A stretch of 64,000 nucleotides of DNA from Salmonella bongori NCTC 12419 (GTDB lineage Bacteria > Pseudomonadota > Gammaproteobacteria > Enterobacterales > Enterobacteriaceae): assembly GCF_000252995.1 (NCBI RefSeq), contig NC_015761.1, positions 2,666,001 through 2,730,000 of the forward strand, read 5' to 3'. The notes under the pieces are model-generated. The model worked only from the letters and a program-made list of their open reading frames with translations. It did no database searches and was not told the DNA's origin. Of this stretch, positions 42,695 to 52,584 are shown piece by piece. The number at the start of each line of letters is the position of its first letter. Within the stretch, counting starts at the first letter, position 1. The translations under genes were made by a program, and so were the position numbers.

Positions 42695-44932
42695 CTACAC
42701 AGCCAACCTTCGCGCCGCCGCTATAACTCCCTGCCCCAACGACAATCCCCCATCGCCAGCCGGTAACTGCTGCGGGAACAACAGGGTAAAATCAGCAAGA
42801 TAAAAGGACAAACGTGCACGTAATAAACGGTTGTGCATCACTCCACCGCCGAACGCCAGCGTGGTTATCCCACGCGATAACGCCTGTTCACGCATCAACG
42901 TCGCACAGCCCTGCGCCAGCGCGTCGTGAAAAGCCCATGCCCGCTGCGCTGGCGTCGCCTGCCAGTTCAGCCATTGTTGCCAGAATACCGCCAGATTGAG
43001 ATAACGACCGTTCAGCGGCATCGTTACCGGATGCTCGACGCCCGCACATTGCGAAGCCAACGCCTCCAGCGCACAGGCGGCTTCGCCTTCATAGCTAAGC
43101 GTTGCAGGCGCACAGCCTGACGCGGCGGCAACCGCATCGAACAACCGTCCACACGAAGATGCCTGCGGCGCGTTAAGCCCGCGCTCAATGGCTCGCGCCA
43201 GTACGGGCCAGTTTTGTTGTTGCACGCCAGCGGTTTGGGTGTACTTCTGCCAGTCAGGCACAAACCGCAGACACTGCGCGAGCAGATTACGCCACGGCTG
43301 CTTCGCCGAGAGATCGCCGCCCGGCAACGCCACGGCAGGTAACCCCCCTAAATGTTCACATTCGCGATAATTGACCCGCAGACATTCGCCGCCCCATAGC
43401 GCGCCATTCTCCCCCATGCCGATGCCATCCAGCGTCAGGGCAATTACATCGCCGCCCGCCAGTGGCCAGCCGTGCTCTGCCAGACAAGCGGCGGCATGTG
43501 CATGATGATGTAAAACGGTTTCTGTCGGTAGGTGCATTTCCTGCGCCCACTGACTGGAGACATAACCCGGATGAGCATCGCAGATAACGCGATCTGGCGT
43601 AAAGTCATACACTGACTGAATCAGACGTAACGCGTCTTGCCACTGCGCCTGGATGCCTTCATCACTGAGATCGCCTAAATGTTGGCTGATAACCGCCTGC
43701 TCGCCGCGTACCAGACAGAAGGTATTTTTCAGGTCAGATCCCAGGCAAAGCAGCGGCGGAATCGCCTTAAAGCCCGGTGGTAGCGCAATGGCATCCGGAA
43801 CGTAGCCGCGCGAACGGCGCAGCATTTCCCCGCTTTCGCGCACCACAGAATCATCCATTCGCTGAACGATATCACGGTTATGCAGCAGAAAGCCGTCGGC
43901 AATGCCCTGCAAATCCTCCTGCGCCTGCGCATTGGTAATGGCTGGCGGCCTGCCGCTCAGGTTACCTGACGTCATCACAATCGGGCGCGCCAGCGCCTGT
44001 AATAGCAAATGCTGAAGTGGATTAGCTGGCAGCATCACGCCGACCTCCGTCAGGCCCGGCGCGATACCCTCGCACAGCGAAGCGACATACTGCTTTTCCA
44101 CCAGCACAATCGGCGCGGCAGGCGTCACGAGCAAACGGCGCGCCGTCTCCGGCAACGTCTCTGCGTCCGGTAACATAACGGCCAGCGGTTTAGCCGGGCG
44201 GCGTTTGCGCGTCCGCAGCTTCGCCACCGCCTCATCATTACGCGCATCGCAGGCAAGATGAAAACCGCCAATTCCCTTCACCGCCACGATACCGCCAGCC
44301 TTAAGCATTGCTACCGCCGCCTGTAATGCCGCCTCTTTCTCTGCATACTGTCCGTCACTTCGCCATTCAAGATGCGGTCCACAGGCAGGACAGGCGACGG
44401 GCTGGGCATGGAAACGACGATCGCAAGGGTCGCGATACTCCCGCTCGCATTGCGGACAAAGAGGGAAAGCAGCCATCACGGTGAACGGACGGTCATACGG
44501 CATCGCACGAATAATAGTGAAACGCGGGCCACAGTGGGTACAGTTGATAAAAGGATAACGGTAACGGCGTTCACCCGGCGTGTTCATCTCCGCCAGGCAG
44601 GCCGGGCAAGTCGCCGCGTCCGGGACAATTTGCGTATTCATTGTCCCGCCTGCGCTCTGGCGAATGGAAAAATCAGCGGGAATGTGCGCCCAGACGTAGG
44701 GCTCTTGATCGACGCTATCAATGCGCGCCAGCGGCGGGCAGTGCTGATGTAGCGCGGCAATAAACTGCGAGGGGGCCTCCAGCAGCCGCACCTCAACGCC
44801 GTCGCCATCGTTGCAGACGTCACCATGTAGCCCAAGCTGCTGCGCCAACTGCCAGACAAAGGGACGAAAACCGACGCCCTGTACTTTACCGCGAATGCGT
44901 AGCTGTACGCCGGAGTGGTTGTTTATTGTCAT
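42695..44932 (-). CDS. hypF: Hydrogenase maturation carbamoyltransferase HypF
   Basis: A 746-residue enzyme that turns carbamoyl phosphate into the cyanide ligands of NiFe hydrogenases, passing the carbamoyl group to HypE. Domains in order: acylphosphatase (GKVQGVGFRPFVWQ near residues 13-26), zinc-finger pairs (CPACLAEM, CTHCGPRF, CPQCEREY, CPACGPH, about 105-185), YrdC-like, and Kae1/TobZ-like C-terminal domain (HHHAHAAA; FGGGVMHN). Start MTINNHSGVQLRIRG at 44932. Second gene after hydN, separated by a BIME. Confidence 0.96.
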   Translation of the reverse strand: MTINNHSGVQLRIRGKVQGVGFRPFVWQLAQQLGLHGDVCNDGDGVEVRLLEAPSQFIAALHQHCPPLARIDSVDQEPYVWAHIPADFSIRQSAGGTMNTQIVPDAATCPACLAEMNTPGERRYRYPFINCTHCGPRFTIIRAMPYDRPFTVMAAFPLCPQCEREYRDPCDRRFHAQPVACPACGPHLEWRSDGQYAEKEAALQAAVAMLKAGGIVAVKGIGGFHLACDARNDEAVAKLRTRKRRPAKPLAVMLPDAETLPETARRLLVTPAAPIVLVEKQYVASLCEGIAPGLTEVGVMLPANPLQHLLLQALARPIVMTSGNLSGRPPAITNAQAQEDLQGIADGFLLHNRDIVQRMDDSVVRESGEMLRRSRGYVPDAIALPPGFKAIPPLLCLGSDLKNTFCLVRGEQAVISQHLGDLSDEGIQAQWQDALRLIQSVYDFTPDRVICDAHPGYVSSQWAQEMHLPTETVLHHHAHAAACLAEHGWPLAGGDVIALTLDGIGMGENGALWGGECLRVNYRECEHLGGLPAVALPGGDLSAKQPWRNLLAQCLRFVPDWQKYTQTAGVQQQNWPVLARAIERGLNAPQASSCGRLFDAVAAASGCAPATLSYEGEAACALEALASQCAGVEHPVTMPLNGRYLNLAVFWQQWLNWQATPAQRAWAFHDALAQGCATLMREQALSRGITTLAFGGGVMHNRLLRARLSFYLADFTLLFPQQLPAGDGGLSLGQGVIAAARRLAV

Positions 44933-44970
44933 GACGAGTTCCCGCAGTGTTGTATCTCTGAAATGTTCGT

Positions 44971-45046
44971 TTGCCGGATGGTGGCTTCGCCTTATCCGGC
45001 AAACGCTACTCCCATGTAGGCCTGATAAGCGCAGCGCCATCAGGCA
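44971..45046. repeat. BIME between hydN and hypF
   Basis: Units TTGCCGGATGGTGG...TTATCCGGCA (44971-45001) and GTAGGCCTGATAAG...CATCAGGCA (45016-45046) lie in the 139-bp gap between the two co-oriented genes. Confidence 0.85.
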
Positions 45047-45071
45047 CGTATTTTACGCGGATTTTCAGAGA

Positions 45072-45617
45072 TCAGAACAACAAAGACGCGGTGGAATCGA
45101 GCGCCGCGCGACGGCGTTTTTCCGCACTGATCTGTTCGAGCTTGTTACGATCGACGCAAATCAGCGCGTGGGTTGGGCAAGCCTCCATACAGGCCGGCCC
45201 CGCTTCACGGTGATGGCACAGGTCGCACTTATTCGCTTCCGCTTTCTCTGCACGCACGTTGAGACCCGCGCCACTGTTGCGAACCACCGGACGTACCACC
45301 ACTTTCATTGCGCCATAAGGACATGCGACCACGCAGGTTTTACAACCTATGCAGCGTTCCTGCATCACATGAACAAAGCCTTTATCGCGGCTGATAGCGC
45401 CATTCGGACAAACGTTGGCGCACGGCGCGTCTTCACACTGGCGGCACAACGTCGCTGTAGAGACGTTCACGCCTTTAATGACGTGGATACGCGGTAAAAA
45501 AGATTCAGGGGTCAGCGATGCGCAATCCTGATTTTCCTGATGGGATACCACGCAAGCCACTTCACAGGTACGACAACCAATACATTTACTCGCGTCTGCA
45601 ATGATGAAACGGTTCAT
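45072..45617 (-). CDS. hydN: Ferredoxin-type electron carrier HydN
   Basis: A 181-residue iron-sulfur protein with four 4Fe-4S cysteine motifs (CIGCRTCEVAC near 12-22, CRQCEDAPCANVCP near 56-69, CIGCKTCVVACP near 87-98, CDLCHHREAGPACMEACP near 126-143). Related to HycB and other FDH-H partners; needed for full formate dehydrogenase-H activity. Start MNRFIIADASKC at 45617. First gene of hydN-hypF, FhlA-regulated. Confidence 0.94.
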   Translation of the reverse strand: MNRFIIADASKCIGCRTCEVACVVSHQENQDCASLTPESFLPRIHVIKGVNVSTATLCRQCEDAPCANVCPNGAISRDKGFVHVMQERCIGCKTCVVACPYGAMKVVVRPVVRNSGAGLNVRAEKAEANKCDLCHHREAGPACMEACPTHALICVDRNKLEQISAEKRRRAALDSTASLLF

Positions 45618-45655
45618 CAAATTCTCCAGCAATAACAGATGATGTGCCGATGTAT

Positions 45656-45671
45656 ACACGAATCATGCCAA
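45656..45671 (-). promoter_or_regulatory. Candidate sigma-54 promoter of hydN-hypF
   Basis: On the minus strand TTGGCATGATTCGTGT has GG at -24; the -12 dinucleotide is GT instead of GC. It lies 39 bp before the hydN start. The rest of the 313-bp gap to hycI shows a BIME and no gene. Confidence 0.5.
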
Positions 45672-45841
45672 CATTTAACGTACTGTTATTTAAGAATATT
45701 TAATCCAGACAGATGAAATTTGCCATGTCATCGACACCAGTGACGATGACGGATGACGATTTGTTGGTATTAACCGGTTGCGTTTTCGCACGAAAGCAAT
45801 GAAAGGTAAGCCGGAAAGTTAACGAAGAAATCAGGGTCAGG

Positions 45842-45926
45842 CTCAACGGGCCGGATGGCGACGTTGCCTTATTCGGCCCGTTGAGAATGCAAGAGGCAGA
45901 CCCGGTAAGCATAATGCTTCCGGGCG
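45842..45926. repeat. BIME after hycI
   Basis: CTCAACGGGCC ... GGCCCGTTGAG forms an unusually long perfect 11-bp outer stem (45842-45884), then a second unit with CCCGGTAAGC...GCTTCCGGG. It closes the hyc operon. Confidence 0.85.
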
Positions 45927-45930
45927 ACAC

Positions 45931-46386
45931 TTACAGTTCGGCAAATCCGCCGTGACCTTCCCAGCCTTCCAGCCGCTGATAGAGGCTTTCGACCGCCTCT
46001 TTAATCGGCTGGGTCATCGGATAATAAAACCCGACGATATCCGGCTGGATGCCAACAAAAATCACCTCGCCCACGTCTTCTTTAAGCTGATCGACCAGAT
46101 AGTTGAGCGGCATGTTGTGGGTGGTCATCATAAACATTTCGGCAATGTCATCCGGATCAATGATGCGGATTTCGCCCGGATTAAGCCCCATATCGGTCGC
46201 GTCGACAATCAGCAGACGAGAGGGACGCAGCTCGCGAATCGCAACAATGTCATTTTCCGGCGCGCTGCCGCCGTCAATCACCACCCAGTCGCCTTTCGGT
46301 TGCGCGGCGCACATTTCTGCCAGCAGCGGCCCCGCGCCATCGTCACCCATCATGCTATTGCCGACACAGAGTAAAACGTCAGTCAC
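45931..46386 (-). CDS. hycI: Hydrogenase-3 maturation endopeptidase HycI
   Basis: A 151-residue nickel-checking protease: GNSMMGDDGAGP (Asp16) and later DATDMG (Asp) and HNMPL (His) are the metal-sensing residues. It removes the C-terminal tail of HycE after Arg537. Overlaps the end of hycH by 8 bp. Last gene of the hyc operon. Confidence 0.95.
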   Translation of the reverse strand: MTDVLLCVGNSMMGDDGAGPLLAEMCAAQPKGDWVVIDGGSAPENDIVAIRELRPSRLLIVDATDMGLNPGEIRIIDPDDIAEMFMMTTHNMPLNYLVDQLKEDVGEVIFVGIQPDIVGFYYPMTQPIKEAVESLYQRLEGWEGHGGFAEL

Positions 46387-46789
46387 GGTGTCTCCTCACC
46401 ATCAAATAGATAGCGCTTTCCTGGTGAATATCATGCAGCATACTGAGCATCAGTTTGCTCCACTCCTGCTGCTGCGGCGTTTGTAACGCACGCGCTTTAT
46501 CAAAGGCATTCGCCAGCATCGACACATGGTTGCTGTCGATGACGATTTCGCCGTACTTCGGCACGCCCTCCATTTTACGACGCGCTTCGCTCCCCGTTTC
46601 AAGAGTCGCAATCCATGCCAGATAGTCGTCCCATGGACAGGTGAGCGCGGCTTCCAGACAATCGATGACCCCCAGGTGGTGACCAATCGCCAGGCTGTAA
46701 TAGACAACCTGCTGCGCCTCGGCGGGCGTGGCATCGTTCTCATCAATAAACTTACGGCTCAGTTGACTGAACACCACCGTTTCACTCAT
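46379..46789 (-). CDS. hycH: Formate hydrogenlyase maturation protein HycH
   Basis: A 136-residue soluble protein starting MSETVVFSQLSRKFIDENDA. It belongs to the HycH family needed to mature HycE; no catalytic motif is recognised. It overlaps hycG by 4 bp and hycI by 8 bp. Confidence 0.93.
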   Translation of the reverse strand: MSETVVFSQLSRKFIDENDATPAEAQQVVYYSLAIGHHLGVIDCLEAALTCPWDDYLAWIATLETGSEARRKMEGVPKYGEIVIDSNHVSMLANAFDKARALQTPQQQEWSKLMLSMLHDIHQESAIYLMVRRHRD

Positions 46790-47553
46790 CGGATACGCGC
46801 CTCTTCAACGACATGGTTAAGATGATTGACGATCTCGGTCAGACGCGGATCGTTTTCCGCTTCCAGCCAACGCGCCACCTGCTGCTCCCCCTGCCCTAAC
46901 TGCGTCATATAATCATCAGCAATCTGGCGACCATAACGATAACCGGCCAGGCGGCGGGCTTCACGATCGACCTTCACGCGCAGCGGCTGTACCATATCCG
47001 GATGCAGGATCTCTGCCGCCTGATCGTCAAGCTCGCCGGGCGCACGGGCGTGGATTTTTTGTTCCAGTAATCCCAGCGCCATCGCAAAGCCATACAGCGT
47101 TGCCGCAGGCGTTGGCGGGCAACCAGGAATATACACATCTACCGGCACGATTTTATCGGTGCCGCCCCAGACGCAGTACAGATCGTGGAAGATACCGCCA
47201 CTGTTGCCACAGGCACCATACGAGATACAAATTTTTGGGTCCGGTGCCGATTGCCAGGCGCGCAGCGCCGGAGAACGCATCGCCCGGGTCACCGCGCCGG
47301 TGAACAGCAGAATATCCGCGTGGCGCGGGGACGGTACAACTTTAATACCGAAACGCTCGGCGTCAAACAACGGCGACAGCGTGGCGAAGATTTCAATTTC
47401 GCAGCCGTTACAGCCGCCGCAGTCCACACGATAGACATACGCCGAACGCTTAATATTTTTCAGTAAAGACGCTTTCATGCTGGCGATGGACTCATCCACC
47501 GTCATCGGAACGGGGATACCATTAGCGTCACGCGGGCCTAATAAATTGCTCAT
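46786..47553 (-). CDS. hycG: Hydrogenase-3 small subunit HycG
   Basis: A 255-residue NuoB-like subunit carrying one 4Fe-4S cluster next to the NiFe site: DCGGCNGCEIE near residues 45-55, then GACGNSGG and PGCPPTP for the remaining ligands. It passes electrons to HycE. Its start overlaps the hycF stop at one base (47553). Confidence 0.96.
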   Translation of the reverse strand: MSNLLGPRDANGIPVPMTVDESIASMKASLLKNIKRSAYVYRVDCGGCNGCEIEIFATLSPLFDAERFGIKVVPSPRHADILLFTGAVTRAMRSPALRAWQSAPDPKICISYGACGNSGGIFHDLYCVWGGTDKIVPVDVYIPGCPPTPAATLYGFAMALGLLEQKIHARAPGELDDQAAEILHPDMVQPLRVKVDREARRLAGYRYGRQIADDYMTQLGQGEQQVARWLEAENDPRLTEIVNHLNHVVEEARIR

Positions 47554-48095
47554 CAGATGGCCTCATTCATATGGCGAGTCAGTTCAATACGGTCAGACGG
47601 CACCAGGCATTTCTGACGCTTACAGTCCGGGCAGGTTTCAAAGCTTTCACGGTGATTTTCCGCACGGCTATCGCCGTTGTGCCTGAGCAGCGCAATAGCG
47701 TAATCAATCTCTTTTTGCACCGCGAAAGGCCGCTCGCAAACGCGACAGTGACACAGCGTAAAGCGGGACTGCTGTAGAAAATCTTCTTTTTTCCATACCG
47801 CCAGCTCGTACTCCTGAGACAGCTTAATTGCCGCCGTCGGGCAGACTTCCTCACAGCGGGCACAGAAGATGCAACGCCCGAGGTTAAACTGCCAGGCCAG
47901 CTCGCCCGTTGCCAAATCGGTTTCCACCGTCAGGGCGTTCGACGGGCAGGCATTGACACAGGCGGCACAGCCAATGCACTGCTGCGGATTATGCTCCGGC
48001 TTGCCGCGAAAGTTTTTATCAACCGCAATCGGCTCCAGCGGGTAAGACGACGTCGCCGCGCCGGTTTTGATGACTTTTTTGATAAAGGTAAACAT
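47553..48095 (-). CDS. hycF: Formate hydrogenlyase iron-sulfur protein HycF
   Basis: A 180-residue NuoI-like ferredoxin with CIGCAACVNACP near residues 41-52 and CIFCARCEEVCP near 75-86, plus C-terminal cysteine pairs (CHCRVC, CPDCKRQKC) that suggest an added metal site. It links HycB to HycG in the hydrophilic arm. Confidence 0.95.
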   Translation of the reverse strand: MFTFIKKVIKTGAATSSYPLEPIAVDKNFRGKPEHNPQQCIGCAACVNACPSNALTVETDLATGELAWQFNLGRCIFCARCEEVCPTAAIKLSQEYELAVWKKEDFLQQSRFTLCHCRVCERPFAVQKEIDYAIALLRHNGDSRAENHRESFETCPDCKRQKCLVPSDRIELTRHMNEAI

Positions 48096-48104
48096 GGCGA
48101 TTCC

Positions 48105-49814
48105 TTATTTCAGCGGCGAGTTTTTACGCTCAATGCTGTAGCGCTCAAGCTCTTTATACGGCACAACTTTGCTTTTCTTCTTACGCACATCAACCACGGT
48201 CATGCGGTCAGTACAGGAGTAGCAAGGGTCAAGGCTACCGATGATCAGCGGCGCATCGGAAACGGTGTTGCCACGCAGCATATAACGCAGGGTCGGCCAG
48301 TTGGCGTAGGTTGCTGCGCGGCAGCGCCAGCGGTACAGCTTCTGGTTGTCGCCGGTCATACTCCAGTGGATATCATCACCGCGCGGCGCTTCGGCAAAGC
48401 CCAACGCAAAGCGATGCGGAATATAGGTGAAGCCTTCCACCATCAGCGGACCGCCCGGCAGGTTATCAAGGCCAAAGTCGATCATGTTCAGCGAGGTGTA
48501 CACCTCATTGATACGCACTTTTAGACGTGAAATCACATCGCAGCCCTGCTCGCTATGGACCTCCATCGGCAGCAGCCCATAGCCCACAAACGGGTGATCG
48601 GCACGGGTGTCGCGCGCATGGCCGCTGGCGCGAACCATTGGGCCGACGTTACTGAAATCACGCGCAATTTCCGGATCCAGACGACCGATACCAACGGTAC
48701 GCTGCTCCATGTTCGGCGTGCTGAGCAGCATGTCCACCAGCTCCTGCACGTCACGACGCATCTGCTGCGCCAGTTGACGGGTCTGGATCATGTCCTCTTT
48801 CAGCAGATCGCGGCGAATCCCGCCGATCAGGTTAAGACCGTAGGTTTTACGCGCCCCGGTGAGGATTTCCGCCATCTTCATGGAGGTTTCGCGCACGCGG
48901 AAGAACTGCATGAAGCCGGAGTCAAACCCTGTGAAGTGACAGGCCAGGCCGAGGTTCAGCAGATGCGAGTGCAGACGTTCCACTTCCAGCAAAATAGCGC
49001 GAATCATCTGCGCGCGCTCTGGCACCTGAATACCCATCGCGTTCTCCACGGAGGTGGTGTAAGCAGTACTGTGGGCAAAACCACAGATGCCGCACACGCG
49101 GTCCGACAGGAAGGTCACTTCGTTGTAACCCATCCGGGTTTCCGCCAGCTTTTCCATCCCACGGTGGACGTAGAACAGACGATAGTCGGCATCAATAATG
49201 TTTTCGCCATCAACGAACAGACGGAAATGGCCCGGTTCATCAGAAGTGACATGCAGCGGACCAATCGGCACCACATTGTTCTTCTTATCGCCCAGTTCGT
49301 TGATGAACTCATAGGTTTCAGCATCGGTTGTCGGCGCCGGGCGCTGACGATAATCCATGCTGTCTTTACGCAGCGGATAGAGCTCATCCGGCCAGTCGTC
49401 CGGCAGCACCAGACGACGTTCATCCGGCAGGCCTACGGGTCGCAGACCGTACATATCGCGGACTTCACGCTCCCCCCAGACAGCAGCCGGCACGCGCGGC
49501 GTCACCGACGGAAACTCCAGGGTATTAGCATCCACTTCTACGCGTACCGTTACCCAGCACTTCTGGCCCTGTTCCATCGACATCACGTAGTAAACCGCAT
49601 AATGGCCACAGAGCTGACGTTCATCGTTGCCAAACAGTACCGACAGCCAGCCGCCCTGTTTGTAATACAGAAACTCAACCACCTCCGGCAGATAGTTCAC
49701 CTTCACGGTGATGGTCAGTTGATCTTTGGTCTGCCAGGCTTCGTCCACTACAACGCCAGGAAACGCCTGGTGCAACGCGGCCAGATAATGTTGACCTAAT
49801 TTTTCTTCAGACAT
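48105..49814 (-). CDS. hycE: Hydrogenase-3 large subunit HycE
   Basis: A 569-residue fusion of a NuoC-like (about 1-170) and NuoD-like part that binds the NiFe(CN)2CO centre: L1 motif RVCGICGFAHS (about residues 241-251) and L2 motif DPCYSCTDR near the C-terminus. The 32 residues starting MTVVDVRKKK after Arg537 are the tail cut by HycI. Start MSEEKLGQHYLAAL at 49814. Confidence 0.97.
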   Translation of the reverse strand: MSEEKLGQHYLAALHQAFPGVVVDEAWQTKDQLTITVKVNYLPEVVEFLYYKQGGWLSVLFGNDERQLCGHYAVYYVMSMEQGQKCWVTVRVEVDANTLEFPSVTPRVPAAVWGEREVRDMYGLRPVGLPDERRLVLPDDWPDELYPLRKDSMDYRQRPAPTTDAETYEFINELGDKKNNVVPIGPLHVTSDEPGHFRLFVDGENIIDADYRLFYVHRGMEKLAETRMGYNEVTFLSDRVCGICGFAHSTAYTTSVENAMGIQVPERAQMIRAILLEVERLHSHLLNLGLACHFTGFDSGFMQFFRVRETSMKMAEILTGARKTYGLNLIGGIRRDLLKEDMIQTRQLAQQMRRDVQELVDMLLSTPNMEQRTVGIGRLDPEIARDFSNVGPMVRASGHARDTRADHPFVGYGLLPMEVHSEQGCDVISRLKVRINEVYTSLNMIDFGLDNLPGGPLMVEGFTYIPHRFALGFAEAPRGDDIHWSMTGDNQKLYRWRCRAATYANWPTLRYMLRGNTVSDAPLIIGSLDPCYSCTDRMTVVDVRKKKSKVVPYKELERYSIERKNSPLK

Positions 49815-49831
49815 GTTCAAACTCTCTTCAA

Positions 49832-50755
49832 TCACGCCGCCAGCAAGGAGACGAAGGCTAAAAACGCAAACCCAAATCCGGCCCAGGTCACGCGTGAAGT
49901 GGCGCAAAAGCGCAGACGCGCCATGCTGTTTTCGAACAGGGCGATGACCAACACACCGAGAACCAGCTTAACGATGGCAATGACCAGCGCCAGCAACAGA
50001 CCGCCAGCGCTAAAGACTTCCATCTGCCCCCACGGCAGAAAGACACCGACGAACATTTGCAGCACCACCAGTTGTTTCAGGCTGATGCCCCATTTCAGCA
50101 CCGCAAAGCCGCTGCCGCTGTATTCGGTTAGCGGACCTTCCTGCAACTCCTGCTCGGCTTCTGCAAGGTCAAACGGCAGTTTGCCCATCTCGATAAAGGT
50201 GGCGAACGCACAGGCGCACAGTGCTAACACCAGCGGAATACTGCGCGCGAAAGGCCAGTGATAAAGGGTATCGGTAATGTTACTGATATGGGTCGAACCG
50301 GCGACCTGCGCCGCCACCCACAGGCCGAGCAACAAGATAGGCTCAACCAGCACGCCCAGCATTGCTTCACGGCTCGCGCCAATCGCGGTAAACGGGCTTC
50401 CCGTATCCAGCCCGGCAATCGAGAAGAAAAAGCGGGCAATCGCAAAAAGATAAATCAGGGTGATCAAATCGCCCAACTGCGGCAGCGGTGACCCGACGGT
50501 CACTACCGGCAGCGCGGTGGCGATGGTCAGCATAACGCCCACCATCACGAACGGCGTCAGGCGGAAAACCCAGCCAGAATCAGCAGGCGCAATGCTTTGA
50601 CGACCAAGCAATTTGATAATGTCGCGATATTCCTGCAACACGCCAGGTCCACGACGGTTATGCAGACGGGCACGCGCCACACGGGTAATACCGGACAACA
50701 GCGGCGCAACGGCGAAGAGCACCAGCGCCTGAATTAACGGATAAAAGACACTCAT
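49832..50755 (-). CDS. hycD: Formate hydrogenlyase membrane subunit HycD
   Basis: A 307-residue NuoH-like membrane protein with about eight helices; conserved LPFDLAEAEQELQEGPLTEYSG loop near residues 195-216 contacts the hydrophilic arm. 17 bp before hycE and 2 bp after hycC. Confidence 0.96.
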   Translation of the reverse strand: MSVFYPLIQALVLFAVAPLLSGITRVARARLHNRRGPGVLQEYRDIIKLLGRQSIAPADSGWVFRLTPFVMVGVMLTIATALPVVTVGSPLPQLGDLITLIYLFAIARFFFSIAGLDTGSPFTAIGASREAMLGVLVEPILLLGLWVAAQVAGSTHISNITDTLYHWPFARSIPLVLALCACAFATFIEMGKLPFDLAEAEQELQEGPLTEYSGSGFAVLKWGISLKQLVVLQMFVGVFLPWGQMEVFSAGGLLLALVIAIVKLVLGVLVIALFENSMARLRFCATSRVTWAGFGFAFLAFVSLLAA

Positions 50756-50757
50756 TT

Positions 50758-52584
50758 TCAGGCTCCTCGGGAAACCACAATCACCACCAGCACCGCCAGC
50801 TCAATCAGCGCCAGGCGACGGAACAGCACTGGCGCTGCGGCGTTTTGCCAGCCCGGCACCAGTGAGACCGGATTCAGCCATTTGCGCAGTTTAAGAACTG
50901 GGGCAAAGGCTTCTTTAACCGGCATCGCAAAACCGTGCGCGGTAATCACCATCGACTGTTCATGATCGTAGCCACACACCCACGCCGCACCGCGTGAACG
51001 CGATGGCAGACGGTTGCCTTTAAAAATGGCCATGATGATGAATGGCAGCAGCGGACAGGCTACCAGCAGCAGCGTGATCATCGGCTGAGAGACGGTGGTA
51101 TGCGCAGTTTCCAGCGGCAGCGGCACCGCCGCGGTAAGCATCGGCAACAGCCACGGCGCGGCAACCCCGCCCACCACACAGCAAATCGCCAGCGCCACGA
51201 CGCTGACGCCCATCAGGATCGGTGCGCAGCAGGCATTTTCCGCTTCCCTCGTGCGCGGCGCGCCGAGGAAGGTTACGCCATAGACTTTCGCCATACACAT
51301 TACCGCCAGCGCACCGGTAATCGCCAGACCGACTGCCAGTAGCGGTCCTAACAGGCGACCAACAAACGCGCCGCTGTTGCCCAGCCTGAAGAAGGACTGA
51401 TAAATCACCCACTCACCGGCAAAGCCGTTCAGCGGCGGCAACGCTGCCATGGCCATCAGCCCCACCAGCATGGCGATAGAAATGACCGGCATCCGCTTGC
51501 CGATACCGCCCAGCTTTTCAATATCGCGATGACCGGTACGGAACCAGATGCTCCCTGCGCCCAAAAACAGTACGCTTTTGAACAGGCTATGGTTCAGCAG
51601 ATGATAAAGACCACCGGTCAGGCCCAATGCGATCAGCACCGGTTGATCAAGGGCAATACCGGTGACACCCGCGCCCAGACCGAGCAGGATGATGCCGATA
51701 TTTTCCAGCGTGTGATACGCCAGCAGACGTTGAATATTGTGTTCCATTAGCGCATACAGTCCGCCAACGAAAGCGGTAATCATCCCAAGTACCAGTAGCG
51801 CAACACCCCACCACAGCGGTGCGTTACCACCAATCAACGACAGGGACAAAATGCCGAGCAGACCGATTTTCATCACCACAGTGGAGAACAGCGCCGCTGC
51901 CGGCGCGCTGGCATTCGCATGTGCCTGCGGCACCCAGCCGTGCAACGGGATAATCCCGGCCAGCAGACCAAAGCCGATGACGCCAAGTAGCCAGATATCA
52001 GACCCCAACGGTAGCTGCTGCGCACGCTGATCGAGCAGCGCCAGATCCAGCGTGCCGTAACGTTGCCACACCAGCCAGCAGGCCATCGCCAGTAGCAGCG
52101 TGCCGAGGCGGCCCAGCGCAAACCACAGTTTGCCCTCTTTACTGCTACCGGTCAGGAACACGGCAGCCAGCGCCATAATTTCCGCCATGACCACCAGCGT
52201 GCCGAGATTGCTGGCAATCACCGCGCAGACCGCAGCCGCCATCAGCAGGTTGATCAGCAGACCGTTGGCCTTCACCTGCGGATGACGATGCCAGTCAATG
52301 TTAAACAGGCTGACGAACAGACCGCACAGCCCCAGCGTAATCAGCCAGACTGAATTCAACGGGCTGATTTGCAGCGTATAGCCAATAAACGGCATCACAC
52401 CGCTGACCGCCGTCGCGCTGGTCAATACGGTAAAACCCGCCGCGGCGGTATACAGACTCCCGACTGCGCCGCCAACACCCGCAACCCAGCCGCTCAGCGC
52501 TTTATGAAAAGAAAACAGAAAAGCCAGTACGGCGGCAGCGGCAAACCAGGACACGCCGCTATTGATCAGTGAAATCGCGCTCAT
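50758..52584 (-). CDS. hycC: Formate hydrogenlyase antiporter-like subunit HycC
   Basis: A 608-residue NuoL/MrpA-like membrane protein with about 14-16 helices. Has the broken-helix region with HGWVPQAHANASAPAA and the key Lys/His residues (HSLFKSVLFLGAG). Forms the membrane arm with HycD. Overlaps hycB by 4 bp. Confidence 0.96.
   Translation of the reverse strand: MSAISLINSGVSWFAAAAVLAFLFSFHKALSGWVAGVGGAVGSLYTAAAGFTVLTSATAVSGVMPFIGYTLQISPLNSVWLITLGLCGLFVSLFNIDWHRHPQVKANGLLINLLMAAAVCAVIASNLGTLVVMAEIMALAAVFLTGSSKEGKLWFALGRLGTLLLAMACWLVWQRYGTLDLALLDQRAQQLPLGSDIWLLGVIGFGLLAGIIPLHGWVPQAHANASAPAAALFSTVVMKIGLLGILSLSLIGGNAPLWWGVALLVLGMITAFVGGLYALMEHNIQRLLAYHTLENIGIILLGLGAGVTGIALDQPVLIALGLTGGLYHLLNHSLFKSVLFLGAGSIWFRTGHRDIEKLGGIGKRMPVISIAMLVGLMAMAALPPLNGFAGEWVIYQSFFRLGNSGAFVGRLLGPLLAVGLAITGALAVMCMAKVYGVTFLGAPRTREAENACCAPILMGVSVVALAICCVVGGVAAPWLLPMLTAAVPLPLETAHTTVSQPMITLLLVACPLLPFIIMAIFKGNRLPSRSRGAAWVCGYDHEQSMVITAHGFAMPVKEAFAPVLKLRKWLNPVSLVPGWQNAAAPVLFRRLALIELAVLVVIVVSRGA

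Noticed and set aside
48555..49799. 414-codon open frame on the plus strand opposite hycE
   Set aside because: Same reason: His/Gln-rich antisense artefact of a well-supported gene.
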